A DNA stretch of 50,746 nt from an uncultured Bacteroidota bacterium (GTDB lineage Bacteria; Bacteroidota; Bacteroidia; Bacteroidales; VadinHA17): contig CAIJYD010000050.1 in NCBI GenBank assembly GCA_903824785.1, positions 1 to 50,746 on the forward strand, written 5' to 3'. Positions 47,459 to 50,746 of the stretch are shown here, piece by piece (within the stretch, counting starts at the first letter, position 1; every line of letters begins with the position of its first letter). The position numbers and the translations under genes were made by a program. The notes under the pieces are model-generated. The model searched no databases. It was given only the letters and a program-made list of their open reading frames with translations, and was not told where the DNA came from.

Positions 47459-47950
47459 ATGAAAATTATATTAAAAATTCCAAACGATAAACGGAACGGT
47501 AAACAGAACGCTAAGAAGTGCGCTTATTGTGACGGTAATTTTTATGCTATAAGAGATACTGCAATATACTGTTCCGATAGCTGTAAGAAACAGTTCAATC
47601 TGGAGAAAAATAAGAACCAGAAATGGTACTCTCATGATCCAAACAAAGGAATAAGATTAGCTCTTGGAACAATAACTTCTTGGGAAATGCCGGAAGACAA
47701 ATTAGTATTTTCAGGAGACCTGATGTCAATACACGCTGAATTAGTTGACTATGTATCGCCGGAGCAGCTAACAAAAGAGAAAGAATCCATTGAAATCCTT
47801 AAACCGTTTTCTGAAACTCAGGAGTTGCCGGAATCATCAATTCAGATATTTACAGACACTAATTTTATTGAAGTATTCCGGATTTCACCAGCTATTTACA
47901 AACTTTATGTCTGGCCTTGGGGTAAGGATAATGAGAAACCATATGTATAA
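47459..47950 (+). CDS. Zinc-ribbon protein of unknown function
   Basis: The 163-residue product (ATG at 47459) has one recognisable element, a Cys4 zinc-ribbon-like motif CAYC-x13-CSDSC (about 22-43) that resembles nucleic-acid-binding ribbons in Bacteroidota mobile-element proteins. The rest is not recognised. The start is uncertain: the frame opens at 47402, but that would read across the repeat array, and the ATG at 47459 has no Shine-Dalgarno. Its N-terminal codons include the second repeat block. Confidence 0.55.
   Translation: MKIILKIPNDKRNGKQNAKKCAYCDGNFYAIRDTAIYCSDSCKKQFNLEKNKNQKWYSHDPNKGIRLALGTITSWEMPEDKLVFSGDLMSIHAELVDYVSPEQLTKEKESIEILKPFSETQELPESSIQIFTDTNFIEVFRISPAIYKLYVWPWGKDNEKPYV
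47484..47536 (+). repeat. Second, degenerate 12-bp repeat block
   Basis: Related units start at 47484 (ACGATAA), 47496 (ACGGTAA), 47508 (ACGCTAA), 47520 (GCGCTTA) and 47532 (ACGGTAA), again every 12 bases. They are shifted by half a period from the first block and lie inside the first codons of the zinc-ribbon gene. Confidence 0.6.
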
Positions 47951-48066
47951 AAATAAAATATGCAGTATCTGTCGCCTTGTAACAGTTTTCAGCTTGGATG
48001 CAACCTCTTTTGAATTGTGGTTAAGTATGATATAATTATCTTTGACACACTGTAAACAATATATTT

Positions 48067-48141
48067 ATGGAAACAGGAATAACAATTACCTCTGCCGAAT
48101 ATGCCGGAGGAAATAAAATAAAAATAATCTATTCCCTATGA
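48067..48141 (+). pseudogene. Remnant of a DUF2442-like small protein
   Basis: The 24-codon frame reads METGITITSAEYAGGNKIKI and then stops. It resembles the first strand pair of DUF2442 proteins (typically 80-100 residues, I.SAEY.GGYKI...FSDG). The conserved FSDG and DF motifs are missing, so I read it as a truncated remnant. Its stop overlaps the next ATG (ATGA). Confidence 0.35.
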
Positions 48142-48350
48142 AACCGGAGTATAAGTGTTTAGAATGTGTTCAGATTATGGCAGAAGCTAAAAAAATGCTC
48201 GGGAAGGCACGAAACAAAAATGGATTATATGATGATATTAAGGTAGTTCAGAAGGCTTGTGATATGGTCTATAAATCGGTATTAATGGCACTTAAAACCG
48301 CAAGAACTTCTATTTTTAATTTTACATTATTTTTAACCAACCCAAAATAG
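48138..48350 (+). pseudogene. Truncated DUF5618-like helical protein
   Basis: The 70-residue frame matches the N-terminal helices of DUF5618-type proteins (MAEAKKMLGKA, YDDIKVVQKACDMVYKSVLMAL). It then departs into an unrelated tail (RTSIFNFTLFLTNPK), where family members continue for about 60 residues. It is probably a 3'-truncated gene. The neighbouring DUF2442-like remnant points to a decayed small-gene module at the end of the islet. Confidence 0.4.
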
Positions 48351-48405
48351 TTCGTTAAAGCGTACTTGCGCTATAAAGCGACACTTTTCATCTCTTATTT
48401 TGGCA

Positions 48406-48433
48406 GAAAAATATTGAAGTATCAATATTTTTC
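48406..48433. terminator. Perfect 12-bp hairpin between convergent genes
   Basis: GAAAAATATTGA pairs over all 12 bases with TCAATATTTTTC, with loop AGTA. T-rich arms on both strands and the position between the plus-strand truncated gene and the minus-strand FISUMP gene suggest a bidirectional terminator. It starts 54 bases past the FISUMP stop. Confidence 0.6.
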
Positions 48434-48486
48434 AAAAATTCGCCCGCTGCGCGGTAAATTATCAAATAGTAAAATAGACAAATAAA

Positions 48487-50094
48487 TCAAAAATCCCTGA
48501 CACACCTGACAGAAAAGCCATACTGCTTACCGTAGTTGTCCCTGTATACACTGGGGTCCCTGTAGGTCATGTACCTGTACCAGGCGCTCGTAGTCGAGTA
48601 CTCGGCAGAACTCCACCAGAAACCGAAGATCCCAATGTAGTAGTACGAACCATTGGTGCCACGGTCGCCACCCGGCAGGGCTGTAAAACCGCTGCTGTTG
48701 TTGCTCGCCTGGTCGTTGCCTACTGTGCCTGCTGTGGTATATGTAGTCCAACCCGATGTACTTGCCATAGATTTGCCTATGTCGCTTCCACTTCCCTGAT
48801 AACCATAACCGCTATTTGTAAGGTAATCAGTTAACGTTGTCCATTCGGCATCCGTTGGTATATGCCAGCCTGTTGGGCAAACATTCTTACTACCGTTACT
48901 TGCTGCCTTTGTAGCAGCATTATTATCTACTGCATACCAATTATACAATGCTCCATAAGTTGCTTTATAGGTAGTTGCATCATTATTATACCAACTGTAA
49001 GCACCAGTGGTCAATGCTAACCATGCAGTATTATCTGTTACGTTTGGTATTGATGTGCCATCATTGTATTTTGTTGTTTTAAGGTTTTCTGCCATCCATA
49101 ACTGGGATCCAATTCTCACAGTAGGATAGATATTCCCATCTGCATCAACTACAATTGTACCAGTTTTGCTTAACTGACCAATCAGGATATCCACGTATGC
49201 CTTTGTAGCAGCATCCTGAGCATTAACAGGGTTAGCTACATTTGTAATTTTATTGTTATAGACGTTAACTTCTCCGGACTTAAAAGATGCAATTGCAGTT
49301 GGGGTAAACGGCTGGTCTTTTACTGAACCACCACCCGGTTCATTAACAAAAATAGTTGTGGTATGCCAAAATGGATAGTTGAAGATAATCCCTGATGCTC
49401 CAAGGGAAGCATGGGTATTTGAAAAGTGCAAAGTGTTTAAACTATTATTTAAGTAAGCATTAGATGCAAATAACCCATAGCCGCCTGTACCTGCTGACAT
49501 ATCTGCCCAATCGCTTACTGCTATTTGACGGTTATTATTCAAATCGTAAACCTGAAGCATTGCCACGGGTGAGGCGGTGCCAATCCCCAGCCTTTTATTT
49601 GTATTGTCCCAGTGAAAGTTTGCATCACCACTGAAATCTGCTGAGTTATTAAACTGCACATTCCCGGATACTCCACCAGGCTTTGTACCATTCTGGACAT
49701 CTTTTGCATATAAAGCATACGGTACACTTAATAACTGACTGGTCCCTGATATGTTATAATTTGTAGCACCCGCAGGGTCAGTTTCAGTTTTAATAAAATA
49801 TGGCCCCGCAGCCCAGTTAATACCGGCAAACGTCCCTGAAACAACCGTACCTGCACCAATTTCAATAGATACCAACCCATTGGCATTGGTCGTTGGTGTA
49901 TGCGTTTCAACATAAACGGAAGTTCCACCTGAAGAGCCTTGCAATATGCTTATTCTTATTCCCACAGTACTTGAGGTAACTAAAACATTGCTACTATTTC
50001 TGATAACAGCCTGATAACTCATTTTCTGAGGAGCCTGGGAAAAAAGGCATACAGTAAATAATACTACTGTAAGAGTTGTGAAGATCTTTTTCAT
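48487..50094 (-). CDS. Secreted FISUMP-domain surface protein
   Basis: The 535-residue protein has a signal peptide (MKKIFTTLTVVLFTVCLFSQ), an N-terminal region common in Bacteroidota surface proteins (MSYQAVIRNSSNVLV, LLSVPYALYAKDV), a tail-fibre-like middle with RLGIGTASP and NPVNAQDAATKAYVD, and a C-terminal FISUMP domain (Fibrobacter succinogenes major paralogous, about 310-535; RIGSQLWMAENLKTTKY, CPTGWHIPTDAEW, GFSVRCVRDF). No T9SS tail follows. Bases 48541-48720 are much more GC-rich and NNC-biased than the rest of the gene, as discussed in the findings. Confidence 0.85.
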   Translation of the reverse strand: MKKIFTTLTVVLFTVCLFSQAPQKMSYQAVIRNSSNVLVTSSTVGIRISILQGSSGGTSVYVETHTPTTNANGLVSIEIGAGTVVSGTFAGINWAAGPYFIKTETDPAGATNYNISGTSQLLSVPYALYAKDVQNGTKPGGVSGNVQFNNSADFSGDANFHWDNTNKRLGIGTASPVAMLQVYDLNNNRQIAVSDWADMSAGTGGYGLFASNAYLNNSLNTLHFSNTHASLGASGIIFNYPFWHTTTIFVNEPGGGSVKDQPFTPTAIASFKSGEVNVYNNKITNVANPVNAQDAATKAYVDILIGQLSKTGTIVVDADGNIYPTVRIGSQLWMAENLKTTKYNDGTSIPNVTDNTAWLALTTGAYSWYNNDATTYKATYGALYNWYAVDNNAATKAASNGSKNVCPTGWHIPTDAEWTTLTDYLTNSGYGYQGSGSDIGKSMASTSGWTTYTTAGTVGNDQASNNSSGFTALPGGDRGTNGSYYYIGIFGFWWSSAEYSTTSAWYRYMTYRDPSVYRDNYGKQYGFSVRCVRDF

Positions 50095-50100
50095 GGGATA

Positions 50101-50589
50101 CTAGTTTTTGATGATTTTAAATGTCTTTAATTCGGTTCTGCCGCTGAGAACTTTCAGAAAATAGACAGAGGGGATAAGATTATCCATCGGTATTTCTGTT
50201 TCCTCGCTTTCAATTTTTTTATCCTGTAAAGGGGTTCCATTCATATCAAACAACTGAATATGAAGATTTTCAAAGGCTGGGATTCGGATAATAAGTTTAA
50301 GATCCCTGTTTGTGGGATTAGGAAAAACTATACATTCAAGATTGATTTCCACTGCATTTATAATAGCAGTGACAATAGAAATTTCATAGGGCTGCTGCAC
50401 TCCCTGGGCTACTGATCCGTTTGTTCCTGAAACGGTGCTGTAGCTGATCTGGCCCACAGTGTAACTAACTGAACCGCCACTGCCTGCAGAATTACCCCCG
50501 ACTGTTGCGATAGTCGCCTGCGCGTTAACGGCCAGGGGCCAGACAAAACAAAATAATAAGCAACTAAAGGTTTTTCTCTTTTGTTTCAT
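50101..50589 (-). CDS. Short T9SS type A sorting-domain protein
   Basis: The 162-residue product has a signal peptide (ending near AVNAQ), a Gly/Ser/Thr-rich region of about 45 residues and a complete Por_Secre_tail sorting domain (about 87-162, VFPNPTNRDLKLII, LFDMNGTPLQDKKI, SVYFLKVLSGRTELKTFKI). T9SS would carry it across the outer membrane. It lies 6 bases upstream of the FISUMP gene, so they are likely co-transcribed, and its gene carries the sorting signal that the FISUMP protein lacks. Confidence 0.88.
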   Translation of the reverse strand: MKQKRKTFSCLLFCFVWPLAVNAQATIATVGGNSAGSGGSVSYTVGQISYSTVSGTNGSVAQGVQQPYEISIVTAIINAVEINLECIVFPNPTNRDLKLIIRIPAFENLHIQLFDMNGTPLQDKKIESEETEIPMDNLIPSVYFLKVLSGRTELKTFKIIKN

Positions 50590-50746
50590 TTTCTTTAGAA
50601 TTTAGATCACTAGTGTCCGGTTAAGGACGGTTAAAAGTAATGTAATTTATTAATATATAGTACCTTAATTAAGGTCAAAAGTTTTTACGACTTGAATTTA
50701 TACTTTCGCTCAAACAATATTTTGAGCGATTATGTACACCGGGAAA
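50590..50746. other. Upstream region of the T9SS/FISUMP pair, cut by the window end
   Basis: I see no gene. It contains a perfect 14-bp palindrome (ACCTTAATTAAGGT, 50662-50675) and a short GTCC/GGAC hairpin with a repeated CGGTTAA near 50618-50634. On the minus strand TTGACC and TATATT, separated by about 15 bases, overlap the palindrome and could form a promoter with operator. Confidence 0.35.

Noticed and set aside
48138-48350. Small helical protein as a DGR accessory (Avd) protein
   Set aside because: It fits DUF5618 better than Avd, is truncated, and no reverse transcriptase is nearby.
50610-50634. TGTCCGGTTAAG-type stretch as the end of an insertion sequence
   Set aside because: It faintly recalls IS ends seen in Bacteroidota, but no transposase, partner end or target duplication is visible.
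44068-50746. Second attachment site matching the tRNA-Ser 3' end
   Set aside because: I looked for the T-arm and acceptor sequence by eye and found no copy in the window.

Overview
The window looks like a chromosomal segment of a Bacteroidota bacterium, most likely Bacteroidales or a close relative. Marker genes support this: a Porin_10-type outer-membrane protein, a type IX secretion (T9SS) sorting-domain protein, SusC-like plug domains, a glycine-lipid acyltransferase pair, a FISUMP-domain surface protein, an IntDOT-like integrase, weak Shine-Dalgarno use and an FtsZ ending in NDNVD. No phylogenetic computation was possible, so the order-level placement is tentative.

Region 1 (1-6.6 kb): a 699-base gene-poor stretch with a cluster of C/G-tract hairpins, then an FtsX/MacB-type permease, a NUDIX CoA-pyrophosphatase-like enzyme, an MltF-like lytic transglycosylase that has lost most of its substrate-binding domain, and a Porin_10 protein. 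Region 2 (6.9-22.3 kb, all minus strand) is a compact dcw cluster in transcription order mraZ-rsmH-ftsL-pbp(ftsI)-murE-mraY-murD-ftsW-murG-murC-ftsQ-ftsA-ftsZ. Many genes overlap by ATGA or sit within a few bases of each other. Three AAAGTGG boxes at exact 10-bp spacing lie upstream of mraZ. murF and ddl are not in the cluster.

Region 3 (22.4-43.9 kb) is mixed core and accessory: a Tat-type Gfo/Idh/MocA oxidoreductase, the glsA/glsB-like pair, a long PurF-like protein and a SPOR protein, a GT87-GT2-STELLO glycosyltransferase set, YebC, MiaB, a tandem pair of barrel-less TonB-plug proteins, AspS, a TadA-like deaminase and a small membrane protein. It ends with two hexameric glutamate dehydrogenases of different coenzyme type flanking dprA, then TatD and an asparaginase.

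Region 4 (44.0-48.5 kb) looks like a mobile islet next to tRNA-Ser(GGA). A tyrosine integrase lacking the canonical Arg I is translationally coupled to a RimK-type ATP-grasp ligase, followed by a 49-residue membrane peptide and a small serine recombinase. Then come a 12-bp tandem repeat array, a zinc-ribbon protein and remnants of small accessory genes. No second attachment site was found, so the right boundary is open.

Region 5 (48.5-50.7 kb, minus) carries a secreted FISUMP-domain protein and a short T9SS sorting-domain protein. The last ~55 codons of the FISUMP gene switch to GC-rich, NNC-biased codons, as would be expected of a diversity-generating-retroelement variable region, but no reverse transcriptase or template repeat is in the window. 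The most interesting loci are the integrase/RimK/recombinase islet, the FISUMP 3' end, the shortened MltF, and the plug-only tandem pair.
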